The translations under genes and the position numbers were made by a program. Under the pieces are notes generated by a model that ran no database searches, was not told the origin of the DNA, and was given only the letters and a program-made list of their open reading frames with translations. A stretch of 64,000 nucleotides of DNA from Streptomyces clavifer (lineage in GTDB: Bacteria; Actinomycetota; Actinomycetes; Streptomycetales; Streptomycetaceae): contig BMWJ01000015.1 of NCBI GenBank assembly GCA_014651175.1, positions 81,364-145,363 of the forward strand. The letters are read 5' to 3'. Shown piece by piece: positions 46,428 through 56,000 of this stretch (positions within the stretch are counted from its first letter, which is position 1; each line of letters starts with the position of its first letter).

Positions 46428-46514
46428 ACTGGTGATCCTCCCGTGTCCATGCACCACCTGCGCGCCCGGGCCAGGCACTAGGCTTCGGGCAGCAACGTGA
46501 CCCAGGAGGCGGAC

Positions 46515-46718
46515 ATGGCGTGGACGTGGCGGTTCGAGAAGTCCGACGGTACGGAGACGGAGCCGGCCCTGCAGCCGGAGGAGTTCACGACCCAGGGCGA
46601 CGCGGAGTCCTGGATCGGCGAGTTCTGGAAGGAGCTGCTGGAAGGCGGCGCGCACCAGGTGACCCTCTTCGAGGACACGACGAAGATCTACGGTCCGATG
46701 AGCCTCCAGGCCGAATAG
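46515..46718 (+). CDS. Small conserved acidic protein
   Basis: Protein of 67 residues with a strong AGGAGG ribosome binding site six bases before the ATG. It reads MAWTWRFEKSDGTETEP at the start, followed by ESWIGEFWKELLEGGAHQ and FEDTTKIYGPMSL. It is rich in aromatic and acidic residues, with no membrane segment. It is conserved in Streptomyces to my knowledge, without assigned function. It is divergent from the cobU fusion. Confidence 0.85.
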   Translation: MAWTWRFEKSDGTETEPALQPEEFTTQGDAESWIGEFWKELLEGGAHQVTLFEDTTKIYGPMSLQAE

Positions 46719-46799
46719 GCCCGTCCGGCCCGCCCGTCACCGAGCCCCCTGCCCGGCGGACGGGTGGGCCGCCGCCTTTCCGGCCTGCGGCACCGCGCG

Positions 46800-47867
46800 T
46801 CACATCTCGCCCAGGGTGACCTCGGCCGATCTCTTCCCGTCCCCGCGCAGGTAGGTCACCTCGACCTTCTCGCCCGGCCTTCTCCCCGCCAGGGCCTCGG
46901 AGAGCGACGTGATCGTCGTGACCGGGGTGTCGCCGATCCGGGTGATGACGTCCCCGGCACGCAGCCCCGCGTCCGCCGCGGCCCCGCCCTTCTCCACGCT
47001 GACGATCGCGACCCCTGCCGGCCGGTAGCGGTCGTCGACGACCGTCCGGCCGGTGATGTCCAGTGCGGCCCGGCCCGAGTCGGTGACCCTGCCGGACTCG
47101 ATGATCTGGTCGGCGACCGTCCGCACCATCGGGACGGGGATCGCGAACCCGATGCCGGGCGCCGCGCTGTCGCCCTCCGTCGCCGCCAGGGTCGGGATGC
47201 CGATCACCTCGCTGTCGAGGTTCACCAGGGCGCCCCCGCTGTTGCCCGGGTTGATCGCCGCCGAGGTCTGCACCATGTCGGCGAGCGTCGCCCCGGTGCC
47301 GCCCTGGCCGCTCTCGGTCACGGTCCGGCCCAGGGCGGAGACGATGCCCTGGGTGACACTGCTGGACAGGCCCAGCGGCGAGCCCATCGCCAGGACGATC
47401 TGTCCCACCTCGACCTCGCCGGTGCCGAACCGGGCGGGCTTCAGCCCGCCCGGGAGGTCGTCCAGCTTGATGACCGCCAGGTCCTGCTCCGGATAGGAGG
47501 AGACCAGGGAGGCCTTCAGCACCTTCTCGCCGGTGGGGACGCTGACGTCGAAGGACTTCTCGCTGCCCACCACGTGGGCGTTCGTGACGATGTGGCCCTT
47601 GTCGTCGTAGACGATGCCGGACCCGAGACCGTCCCCGGCGGCGATCTGCACGACGGACGGCAGCACGTTCCTGATGACGTCCTGGTACTGGTCCTCCAGG
47701 TCGCCCGGAGCACGGACGGGCGCCGCCTGGCGCGCGGGCGCACCCGACGGTGCGGCGCCGGGACCGGAGCAGCCGCAGATCAGCGCGGCCGCGCAGACAC
47801 CGGCGGTCAGGAGCGGCGGGGGGCGGCGTACCCGGCGCGGGGCAGGGGGTGCGGGGGATGCGTCCAT
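46800..47867 (-). CDS. HtrA-like S1C serine protease, lipoprotein with PDZ domain
   Basis: Protease of 355 residues. The signal sequence ends in the lipobox LICGC (Cys33), so it is anchored on the outer face of the membrane. The catalytic triad is His in VTNAHVVG, Asp in YPEQDLAVIKL and Ser in INPGNSGGALV. The C-terminal PDZ domain (about 265-350) has GLRAGDVITRIGDTPVTT. It probably degrades or chaperones misfolded secreted proteins. It stands near the PspA and two-component genes, other envelope-stress functions. Confidence 0.94.
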   Translation of the reverse strand: MDASPAPPAPRRVRRPPPLLTAGVCAAALICGCSGPGAAPSGAPARQAAPVRAPGDLEDQYQDVIRNVLPSVVQIAAGDGLGSGIVYDDKGHIVTNAHVVGSEKSFDVSVPTGEKVLKASLVSSYPEQDLAVIKLDDLPGGLKPARFGTGEVEVGQIVLAMGSPLGLSSSVTQGIVSALGRTVTESGQGGTGATLADMVQTSAAINPGNSGGALVNLDSEVIGIPTLAATEGDSAAPGIGFAIPVPMVRTVADQIIESGRVTDSGRAALDITGRTVVDDRYRPAGVAIVSVEKGGAAADAGLRAGDVITRIGDTPVTTITSLSEALAGRRPGEKVEVTYLRGDGKRSAEVTLGEM

Positions 47868-47939
47868 GCCCGGAGTATCACCACGGCCCCCTGCCGGGGC
47901 CCGCGCTGATGGGCCGATCAGGCGTACGCCCGGGACCCG

Positions 47940-48758
47940 TCAGGATCCGGCCGGGAGGTGCTGACCGCGCACCCCGCACAGGTGCAGCAGCGCGGCCACC
48001 CGGCGGTACGGATCCGTCCGCCCCGCCCGGTCCTCCGCGTCCAGCACCCGGGCCAGCTGCTCGGTGTCCGGCAGCTCCACCTCGTTGCCCACGTTGTCCG
48101 TGAAGACGCGTACGCCGTACCAGGCGTGCAGCGGCGCGGCGATCCCGGCGAGCGTGGCCGTCAGCGCGTCGAGCCGGTCGGCCCGCACGTCGAGGCCGAG
48201 CCTGTTCGTGTACGTGTCCGTGTCGAACGCCGCGAGGGCCCCGGCGAAGTCGCCGGCCGTCCCGGGGCGCATCGCCAGCGCGTCCGCGTTGCGCACGAGC
48301 AGCGACAGCAGCCCTCCGGGCGCCAGCATCCGGGCCAGGCCGGCCAGCATCGGGTCCGGCTCGGGGACGTACATCAGTACGCCGTGGCAGAGCACCACGT
48401 CGAAGCTGCCGGGCAGGAAGTGCACGCCGGTGTCACGGCCGTCACCCTCGATCAGCCGCATCCGCTCCCGGATGCCCTCGGGCTCGCCCTCCAGCGACTC
48501 CCGCGCGGCCCGCAGCATCTCGGCGTCGGACTCCAGGCCCGTCACGGAGTGCCCGGCCCGAGCCAGACGCAGTGCCTGGGTGCCCTGGCCCATGCCGACG
48601 TCGAGCACCCGCAGCCGGCGCCCCACCGGGAAGCGCGCGGCTATCTGCTCGTCCAGCTGCCGGGCGACGAGCTCCTGGCGGACCGTGTTGCGCAGTCCGC
48701 CGAGCCCGTCGAGCCACTGGGAAGAGACCCCCGTGAAGCCGGAGGTCTCCGCACTCAG
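47940..48758 (-). CDS. Class I SAM-dependent methyltransferase with CTG start
   Basis: Protein of 272 residues if it starts at CTG 48758, which follows GGGGAG by seven bases and overlaps the stop of the upstream DUF3043 gene as CTGA. No ATG, GTG or TTG occurs in frame between there and GTG 48626; starting at 48626 would remove 44 residues including SSQWLDGLGGLRNTVRQEL. Motif I is RVLDVGMGQGTQALRLA, motif II VTGLESD and motif IV FDVVLCHGVLMY; the C-terminal part resembles the CmoA/SmtA group of SAM enzymes. Substrate unknown, perhaps a tRNA-related or small molecule. Confidence 0.8.
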   Translation of the reverse strand: MSAETSGFTGVSSQWLDGLGGLRNTVRQELVARQLDEQIAARFPVGRRLRVLDVGMGQGTQALRLARAGHSVTGLESDAEMLRAARESLEGEPEGIRERMRLIEGDGRDTGVHFLPGSFDVVLCHGVLMYVPEPDPMLAGLARMLAPGGLLSLLVRNADALAMRPGTAGDFAGALAAFDTDTYTNRLGLDVRADRLDALTATLAGIAAPLHAWYGVRVFTDNVGNEVELPDTEQLARVLDAEDRAGRTDPYRRVAALLHLCGVRGQHLPAGS

Positions 48759-49354
48759 GGCCGCTCTCCCCGCTTGACCTGGGGCTTGGGAAGCCGCAGT
48801 CGGCGCATCTGGAGCGTACGCATCAGGCCGTAGGCCACCGCGCCGCGCTTCGGAGCGTCCGGGAAGCGCTGGGCCAGCTGCTTCTTGAGCCGGAACCCGA
48901 GGCCGATGGAGTCGACCACGATCAGCACGATCACGCCGAGCCAGAGCAGCAGCGAGATGTTCTGGATGTTCTGCACCTGGATGACGCTGAGGATCAGGAT
49001 GATCACCGCGAGCGGGAGGAAGTACTCGGCGATGCAGAAGCGCGAATCCACGAAGTCACGGACGAAGCGCCGCACGGGCCCCTTGTCGCGGGCCGGCAGA
49101 TAACGCTCGTCGCCCGACGCGAGGGCCTCACGCTGCCTGGCCATGTCGGCGCGGCGTGCTTCCCGCTGTCGCTTCATCGCCTCCTTGCGGTCGGTCGGCG
49201 TGCCGCTGGAGGCTCGCCGGCGCTGCGTCTGGGCCTCGCTGCGCTTGGGGGTGGGGCGACCCTTGGGGGCTTCGGGGTCGCGGGGCTGCTTGGAGAGGTC
49301 CGCCGTCACCTTGGTGGTGGGGGCCTTCTCTTCCTTGGAACGGCTACGGAACAC
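48755..49354 (-). CDS. DUF3043 family membrane protein
   Basis: Protein of 199 residues. The first 100 residues are strongly charged, with KEEKAPTTKVTADLSKQ and RRKASS-like Arg/Lys segments, then two membrane helices at about 113-160 (YFLPLAVIILILSVIQVQ and LLLWLGVIVLIVVDSIGLGF) and a basic C-terminal tail (KPQVKRGERP). DUF3043 is conserved in actinobacteria without known role. The GTG at 49354 has a weak ribosome binding site; longer frames lack conserved sequence. Its stop overlaps the CTG start of the downstream methyltransferase, so the two are coupled. Confidence 0.88.
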   Translation of the reverse strand: MFRSRSKEEKAPTTKVTADLSKQPRDPEAPKGRPTPKRSEAQTQRRRASSGTPTDRKEAMKRQREARRADMARQREALASGDERYLPARDKGPVRRFVRDFVDSRFCIAEYFLPLAVIILILSVIQVQNIQNISLLLWLGVIVLIVVDSIGLGFRLKKQLAQRFPDAPKRGAVAYGLMRTLQMRRLRLPKPQVKRGERP

Positions 49355-49640
49355 AAAACCCAAGGGTACGGGGTCGGTGCGGGGATCACGGGACCGGGCG
49401 GGAACGATCCGGCAACGGACTGCGTCCTGATAACTGCCCGCACAGGGGCAGAACGGACTCCCGCCCCCCGCTCCCCCCGACAGCGGTCTACTCCCTGGGC
49501 GGGAGCGGTCGGGGGTCGCAGTCGTCCTTGGGGAGGAGCACATCCGTCCCCGAACAGTGCGGTAATGGAGGCAGGGCCCGTACTGTGGGTTCTGTTGGAG
49601 TGCTGGAGCTCAGTTCGTCAGAAGGGGGCGCGCGAAGCCC

Positions 49641-50426
49641 ATGAGCGGTGTCATGAAGCGTATGGGAATGATCTTCCGCGCGAAGGCAAACAAGGCCCTT
49701 GACCGGGCCGAGGATCCGCGCGAGACCCTCGATTACTCGTACCAGAAGCAGCTGGAGCTGCTTCAGAAGGTGCGCCGCGGGGTCGCCGACGTGGCGACCT
49801 CGCGCAAGCGGCTGGAACTGCAGCTGAACCAGCTGCAGGGGCAGTCGTCCAAGCTGGAGGACCAGGGCCGCAAGGCGCTCGCGCTCGGCCGGGAGGACCT
49901 GGCCCGCGAGGCGCTGTCCCGGCGCGCCGCCCTCCAGCAGCAGGTCACGGACCTGGAGACGCAGCACCGGACGTTGCAGGGCGAGGAGGAGAAGCTCACC
50001 CTCGCGGCCCAGCGCCTGCAGGCCAAGGTGGACGCCTTCCGCACGAAGAAGGAGACCATCAAGGCCACCTACACGGCGGCCCAGGCGCAGACCCGGATCG
50101 GCGAGGCCTTCACCGGCATCTCCGAGGAGATGGGCGACGTCGGCCTCGCGATCCAGCGGGCCGAGGACAAGACCCAGCAGCTCCAGGCGAGGGCCGGGGC
50201 AATCGACGAACTGCTGGCCTCCGGCGCCCTGGACGACCCGACCGGGACGGCGAAGGACGACATCGCCGCCGAGCTGGACCGGATCTCCGGTGGTACGGAT
50301 GTAGAGCTGGAACTGCAGCGGATGAAGGCCGAGCTGGCCGGCGGTTCCTCCGCTCAGCAGCAGGCCATCGAGGGCGGTGCGCAGGACGCGGCACCGCAGT
50401 CCCCGCACAAGTTCGACAAGCAGTGA
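49641..50426 (+). CDS. pspA: PspA/IM30 family protein
   Basis: Membrane-associated coiled-coil protein of 261 residues of the ESCRT-III-like PspA family that supports membrane integrity under stress. The amphipathic N-terminus MSGVMKRMGMIFRAKANKAL is followed by long heptad-rich helices (DYSYQKQLELLQKVRRG and RRAALQQQVTDLETQHRTLQ), and a C-terminal disordered tail. The ATG follows an AGGGGGCG box. It is divergent from the DUF3043 gene and is followed ten bases later by the PspA-associated gene. Confidence 0.95.
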   Translation: MSGVMKRMGMIFRAKANKALDRAEDPRETLDYSYQKQLELLQKVRRGVADVATSRKRLELQLNQLQGQSSKLEDQGRKALALGREDLAREALSRRAALQQQVTDLETQHRTLQGEEEKLTLAAQRLQAKVDAFRTKKETIKATYTAAQAQTRIGEAFTGISEEMGDVGLAIQRAEDKTQQLQARAGAIDELLASGALDDPTGTAKDDIAAELDRISGGTDVELELQRMKAELAGGSSAQQQAIEGGAQDAAPQSPHKFDKQ

Positions 50427-50436
50427 GGGCAGCGTC

Positions 50437-50715
50437 ATGATCGTACGGATCATGGGGGAGGGCCAGGTCGTCCTGGCCGACAGCCATGTCGCCGAGCTGA
50501 ACAAGCTCGACGACGTGCTGCTCGCGGAGATGGAGAGCGGTGACGGACCCGGCTTCCGTGCCACCCTCCACGCGCTCCTCGACAAGGTGCGCGAGCTCGG
50601 ATCGCCCCTGCCGGACAACTCCCTGGAGCCGTCCGAACTGATCCTGCCGTCACCCGACGCGACCCTCGACGAGGTGCGCGCCATGCTCAGCGACGACGGG
50701 CTGATCCCCGGCTGA
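50437..50715 (+). CDS. pspAA: PspA-associated protein (PspAA)
   Basis: Protein of 92 residues, ten bases after pspA. The sequence MIVRIMGEGQVVLADSHVAE and LNKLDDVLLAEMESGD match the PspAA domain, which is found in actinobacteria next to PspA and is thought to form part of its system. The C-terminal part SELILPSPDATLDEVRAMLS is typical. No enzymatic motif is visible. Operon with pspA is supported by the short spacing. Confidence 0.93.
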   Translation: MIVRIMGEGQVVLADSHVAELNKLDDVLLAEMESGDGPGFRATLHALLDKVRELGSPLPDNSLEPSELILPSPDATLDEVRAMLSDDGLIPG

Positions 50716-50869
50716 CCCTGCGCCCGCTCCACACTCCGCACCGCGCCCCGCCCCGGTCCCACCGGCGCGGGGCGCAGTGCTGCGGGAGCCGGCCTCCGGG
50801 CCCCTCCGCGACCGCGGTCCGGACACCGGACCGGCGGCGGGCGGGCGGCACGCCGTACCGTGGCTCGAC

Positions 50870-52141
50870 GTGACCACCCTCGGAACCGGGCTCGTGCGCG
50901 CCCGACGCTGGCTGCGCGGCCACCCCTTCGCCCTGGACGGGGCGCTCGCCGTCTCGGTGCTCGCCGCCATGGTCTGCGCGTCGTTCGCCGAGCCGGACCC
51001 GGGCCACGGGCCCGTCTTCGGCGTCCGTACCCCGGCGCCCTTCAGCGTCGTCCTGATGGTGCTCGGCGCCGGAGCGCTCGTGCTGCGGCGGCGCAACCCC
51101 GTGGCGGTGCTCGCCGTGACCGGGGTGCTGTCGGCCCTCGAGTTCCTGCTGATGGACCCGCCGGCCCCCGTGGTGATGAGCTCCGTCATCGCGCTCTTCA
51201 CCGTCGCGGCGAGCACCGACCGCCCCACCACCTGGCGTGTCGGCCTGCTGACCATGGTGGTGCTGACCGTGACCGCGATGGCGGTCGGTTCCGCCCCCTG
51301 GTACAGCCAGCAGAACGTCGGCGTCCTCGCCTGGACCGGCCTGGCCGCCGCCGCCGGGGACGCCGTGCGCAGCAGGCGCGCGTTCATCGACGCGATCAGG
51401 GAACGGGCCGAGCGGGCGGAGCGCACCCGCGAGGAGGAGGCCCGCCGCAGGGTCGCCGAGGAGCGGCTGCGCATCGCCCGAGACCTGCACGACGTCGTCG
51501 CCCACCACATCGCCCTGGTCAACGTCCAGGCCGGGGTGGCCGCCCATGTCATGGACAAGCGCCCGGACCAGGCCAAGGAGGCGCTCGCGCACGTACGCGA
51601 GGCCAGTCGCTCCGCGCTCAACGAGCTGAGGTCCACCGTCGGGCTGCTGCGCCAGTCCGGCGACCCCGAGGCCCCCACCGAGCCGGCCCCCGGGCTCGCC
51701 GTCCTCGGCGGCCTGGTCGACACCTTCCGCAACGCCGGGCTCCCCGTCGAGCTGGCCTGCACCGACCGGGACGGCCCGCTGCCCGCCGCGGTCGACCTCG
51801 CGGCATACCGGATCATCCAGGAGGCCCTGACCAACGTGCGCAAGCACGCGGGTGCGGGCGCCCGGGCCGAGGTGAGCGTCGTACGGGTCGGGGCGACCGC
51901 CGAGATCACCGTGCTCGACAACGGCGCGGGCGCCGGGACGGGCCGCACAGACGGGTACGACGACCGGGACAGGCACGGCCTCATCGGCATGCGGGAACGC
52001 GTCACCGCGCTCGGCGGCACCCTGACCGCGGGGCCCCGCTACGGGGGCGGATTCCGCGTCCATGCGATCCTGCCCGTCATGTCCCGTACGGGCGGGCCGG
52101 AGAGGCCGGCCGCGGCGGAACGGACGGGGGGATGCGCATGA
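50870..52141 (+). CDS. NarL-type sensor histidine kinase
   Basis: Membrane kinase of 423 residues. Four to five hydrophobic segments (about 22-155) are followed by a coiled linker and the HisKA_3 helix with ERLRIARDLHDVVAHHIALV (phospho-His in DLHD). The ATPase part has the N box RIIQEALTNVRKHAGAG and G boxes VLDNGAGAGTG and HGLIGMRERV. The GTG at 50870 lies eight bases after a TACCGT element and probably starts a leaderless mRNA. It overlaps the response regulator by ATGA. Proximity to pspA hints at control of envelope stress, unproven. Confidence 0.92.
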   Translation: MTTLGTGLVRARRWLRGHPFALDGALAVSVLAAMVCASFAEPDPGHGPVFGVRTPAPFSVVLMVLGAGALVLRRRNPVAVLAVTGVLSALEFLLMDPPAPVVMSSVIALFTVAASTDRPTTWRVGLLTMVVLTVTAMAVGSAPWYSQQNVGVLAWTGLAAAAGDAVRSRRAFIDAIRERAERAERTREEEARRRVAEERLRIARDLHDVVAHHIALVNVQAGVAAHVMDKRPDQAKEALAHVREASRSALNELRSTVGLLRQSGDPEAPTEPAPGLAVLGGLVDTFRNAGLPVELACTDRDGPLPAAVDLAAYRIIQEALTNVRKHAGAGARAEVSVVRVGATAEITVLDNGAGAGTGRTDGYDDRDRHGLIGMRERVTALGGTLTAGPRYGGGFRVHAILPVMSRTGGPERPAAAERTGGCA

Positions 52142-52827
52142 CACCGATCAAGGTGCTGCTCGCCGACGACCAGGCGCTGCTGCGCAGCGCCTTCCGGATA
52201 CTGGTCGACTCGGAGCCCGACATGCAGGTCGTCGGCGAGGCCGCGGACGGCGCCGAGGCCGTGGCACTGGCCCGCGCGACAGGTGCCGACGTGGTGCTGA
52301 TGGACATCCGGATGCCCGGCACCGACGGGCTCACCGCCACCCGGATGATCAGCGCGGACCCCGAACTGGCGGACGTACGGATCGTCATGCTCACCACGTT
52401 CGAGGTGGACGAGTACGTGGTGCAGTCCCTGCGCGCGGGTGCGTCGGGCTTCCTGGGCAAGGGCGCCGAACCGGACGAGCTGCTCAACGCCATCCGGATC
52501 GCCGCCGGCGGTGAGGCGCTGCTCTCCCCGGCCGCGACCAAGGGGCTCATCGCCACCTTCCTTGCCCAGGGCGGCAGCGCCGGTGAGGGCCCGGACGTCG
52601 CGGAGTACTCCGAGCGGCTCGCCGCGCTCACCGGACGCGAGCGCGAGGTGCTCGTCCTCGTCGCGGGAGGGCACTCCAACGACCAGATCGCCGAGCGGCT
52701 CGTGGTCAGCCCCCTCACCGTCAAGACCCATGTGAACCGGGCGATGGCGAAGCTGGGTGCCCGGGACCGGGCCCAACTGGTGGTAATTGCCTATGAATCG
52801 GGCCTGGTGCGACCCAGGACCGAGTGA
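52138..52827 (+). CDS. LuxR/NarL-family response regulator
   Basis: Response regulator of 229 residues. The receiver has the acidic pair ADDQ, the phosphoacceptor Asp in VVLMDIRMPGTDGLTA, and the lysine in GFLGKGAEPDEL. The C-terminal helix-turn-helix contains LTGREREVLVLVAGGHSNDQ and SPLTVKTHVNRAMAKLG. The ATG at 52138 overlaps the kinase stop (ATGA) and has a GGGGGG tract upstream; an ATG at 52132 is an alternative. It forms a cotranscribed pair with the kinase; the RND gene 204 bases downstream on the same strand may be a target. Confidence 0.94.
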   Translation: MTPIKVLLADDQALLRSAFRILVDSEPDMQVVGEAADGAEAVALARATGADVVLMDIRMPGTDGLTATRMISADPELADVRIVMLTTFEVDEYVVQSLRAGASGFLGKGAEPDELLNAIRIAAGGEALLSPAATKGLIATFLAQGGSAGEGPDVAEYSERLAALTGREREVLVLVAGGHSNDQIAERLVVSPLTVKTHVNRAMAKLGARDRAQLVVIAYESGLVRPRTE

Positions 52828-53031
52828 CGGGGTGGAGACCCGGCGTACTCCAAACGCGGTACGGGCGTCATGAGAAAGCAACCCGGGGACCGACGAATCC
52901 GCCCCCGGGATCGGCGATCGTATAGGCGGGCAGGCTGTGTCCCCTTCGTTCGAGCTCCGGTCCGAGGCCTCCGGCCGTCGTTCCGGTCAGCCGCCCCACT
53001 GCCGCGTACGCCACAGAAGAGAGAACCACCC

Positions 53032-56000
53032 ATGTCCTGGCTGTCCAGATTCAGCCTCGCGCAAAGGGCCCTGATCGGGCTGATCTCGATCGTCGCGCTC
53101 GTCTTCGGGGCGATCGCGATCCCGCAGCTCAAGCAGCAGCTGCTGCCCACCATCGAACTCCCGATGGTGTCGGTGCTGGCCCCCTACCAGGGTGCTTCCC
53201 CCGATGTGGTCGAGAAGCAGGTCGTCGAACCCCTCGAGAACGCCATCAAGGCCGTGGACGGCGTCGAGGGCATCACCTCGACCGCCAGTGAGGGCAACGC
53301 CCTCATCATGGCGAGCTTCGACTTCGGCGACGAAGGCACCAAGCAGCTCGTCGCGGACATCCAGCAGGCGGTGAACCGCGCGCGCATCCAGCTGCCCGAC
53401 GACGTCGACCCGCAGGTCATCGCCGGTTCGACGGACGACATCCCGGCCGTCGTCCTCGCCGTCACGTCCGACAAGGACCAGCAGGCGCTCGCCGACCAGC
53501 TGGAGCGCACGGTCGTCCCGGCACTCGAGGACATCGAGGGCGTCGGCCAGGTCGCGGTCGACGGCGTGCAGGACCTCCAGGTGTCCGTCGTGCCCGACGA
53601 CAGGAAGCTGGCGGCGGCCGGTCTGAACGCCGGCTCCCTGGCCCAGGCGCTCCAGGCCGGCGGTGCCACCGTTCCGGCCGGCTCCTTCGCCGAGTCGGGC
53701 AAGAGCCGCACCATCCAGGTCGGCGGTTCCTTCACCTCGTTGCAGCAGATCGAGGACCTGAAGGTCTCCGCGGCGGACCCGGCCACGGGCGAGGCCGGAA
53801 AGCCGGTCCGTGTCGGCGACATCGCCACGGTGAAGCAGGAGCCCGCCACCGCGGTCTCCATCACACGTACGAACGGCAAGCCGAGCCTCGCCGTCATGGC
53901 GACGATGGCCAAGGACGGCAGTGCCGTCGCCATCTCGGACGCCGTCCACGACAAGCTGCCGGACCTGCGCAAGGACCTCGGCGCCGGCGCCGAGCTGACC
54001 GTCGTCTCCGACCAGGGGCCGGCCGTCTCCAAGGCGATCTCCGGTCTGACCACCGAGGGCGCCCTCGGGCTGATCTTCGCGGTCGTCGTGATCCTGGTGT
54101 TCCTGGCGTCGATCCGCTCGACGCTGGTCACCGCCGTCTCCATCCCGCTCTCCGTCGTCCTCGCGCTGATCGTGCTCTGGACCCGCGACCTGTCGCTGAA
54201 CATGCTCACCCTCGGCGCGCTGACCATCGCGATCGGCCGGGTCGTCGACGACTCGATCGTGGTCCTGGAGAACATCAAGCGGCACCTCGGCTACGGCGAG
54301 GAGCGCCATTCGGCGATCGTCACCGCCGTCAAGGAGGTCGCCGGCGCGATCACCTCGTCCACGCTCACCACCGTCGCGGTCTTCCTGCCCATCGGGCTGG
54401 TGGGCGGCATGGTCGGCCAGCTCTTCGGTTCGTTCTCCCTCACCGTCACGGCGGCGCTGCTGGCCTCCTTGCTGGTGTCGCTCACCGTGGTCCCCGTCCT
54501 GTCGTACTGGTTCCTGCGCGCACCCAAGGGCACGGCCGAGAACCCGGAGGAAGCCCGCCGGCAGGCCGAGGAGAAGGAAGCCGCGAGCAAGCTCCAGCGG
54601 CTCTACATCCCGGTGCTCAGCTTCGCGACCCGTCGGCGCGGCGCCAGTATCGGCATCGCCTTCGTGGTCCTCTTCGCCACCCTCGGCATGACGCCGCTGC
54701 TCAAGACGACCCTCTTCGAGCCCGGTGAGCAGGAGGTCATCACCCTCAAGCAGGAGCTGACCCCCGGCACCGCTCTGGAGGCGGCCGACGAGGCCGCCCG
54801 GAAGGTCGAGAAGGTCCTCGACGCCGACAAGGGCGTCAAGGACTACCAGGTGACCGTCGGTTCCTCCGGCTTCATGGCGGCCTTCGGCGGAGGAACGGGA
54901 GCCAACCAGGCGTCCTACCAGATCACGCTCAAGGACGCGGCGGACTACGAGGCCGCCGGCGAACGGATCGACGAGGCCCTCGACAAGCTCGACGGCATCG
55001 GCGACACGACGATCGCCGCCGACGGCGGCTTCGGTTCCCAGGACCTGAGTGTCACCGTCAAGGCCGCGGACGCGGACGTCCTGAAGAAGGCCTCCGAGCA
55101 GGTCCGCGGAGAGGTCGCGAAGCTCAAGGACGTCACCGATGTCCAGAGCGACCTGGCGCAGAGCGTTCCGCGCCTCTCGGTCAAGGCCAACGACAAGGCG
55201 GCCGACGCCGGATTCAGCCAGGCCACGCTCGGTGCGGCGGTCGCCGGCGCGGTGCGCGGCACCCCGTCCGGCACGGCGATCATGGATGACACCGAGCGTG
55301 ACGTCCTGGTGAGGTCGGCGACGCCGGCCACCACGGCGGCCGAACTGAAGGCGCTTCCGCTCGGCCCGGTCACGCTGGGCCGGATCGCCGACGTGGAGCT
55401 CGTTCCCGGCCCGGTCTCCATCACCCGCATCGACGGCCAGCGTGCCGCGACGGTCACCGCCAAGCCGACCGACGACGACACCGGCGCGGTCTCCAGGGCG
55501 CTCCAGGAGAAGCTCGACGCCCTGGACCTGCCGGACGGCGCCACCGCCACCATCGGCGGGGTCACCCAGGACCAGGACGACGCCACCTCGAAGCTGCTCC
55601 TGGCCATGCTGGCGGCCATCGCGATCGTCTTCATCCTGCTGGTGGCTACCTTCCGGTCGCTCGTCCAGCCGCTGATCCTGCTGGTCTCCATCCCCTTCGC
55701 CGCGACGGGCGCCCTCGGGCTCCTGATCATCACCGGCACCCCGATGGGCATCGCGGCGATGATCGGCATGCTGATGCTGATCGGCATCGTCGTCACCAAC
55801 GCGATCGTCCTGATCGACCTGATCAACCAGTACAGGGCCCAGGGCATGGGCGTCATCGAGGCCGTCGTCGAGGGCGGTCGCCACCGCCTCCGCCCGATCC
55901 TGATGACGGCACTGGCGACGATCTTCGCCCTCCTCCCGATGGCGCTCGGCGTCACCGGCGAGGGTGGTTTCATCTCCCAGCCGCTGGCGATCGTGGTGAT

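Noticed and set aside
43100-46500. Search for a cobalamin riboswitch near the cob genes
   Set aside because: No B12-box-like sequence or long structured leader was seen upstream of cobS, cobT or the cobU fusion; the gaps are too short.
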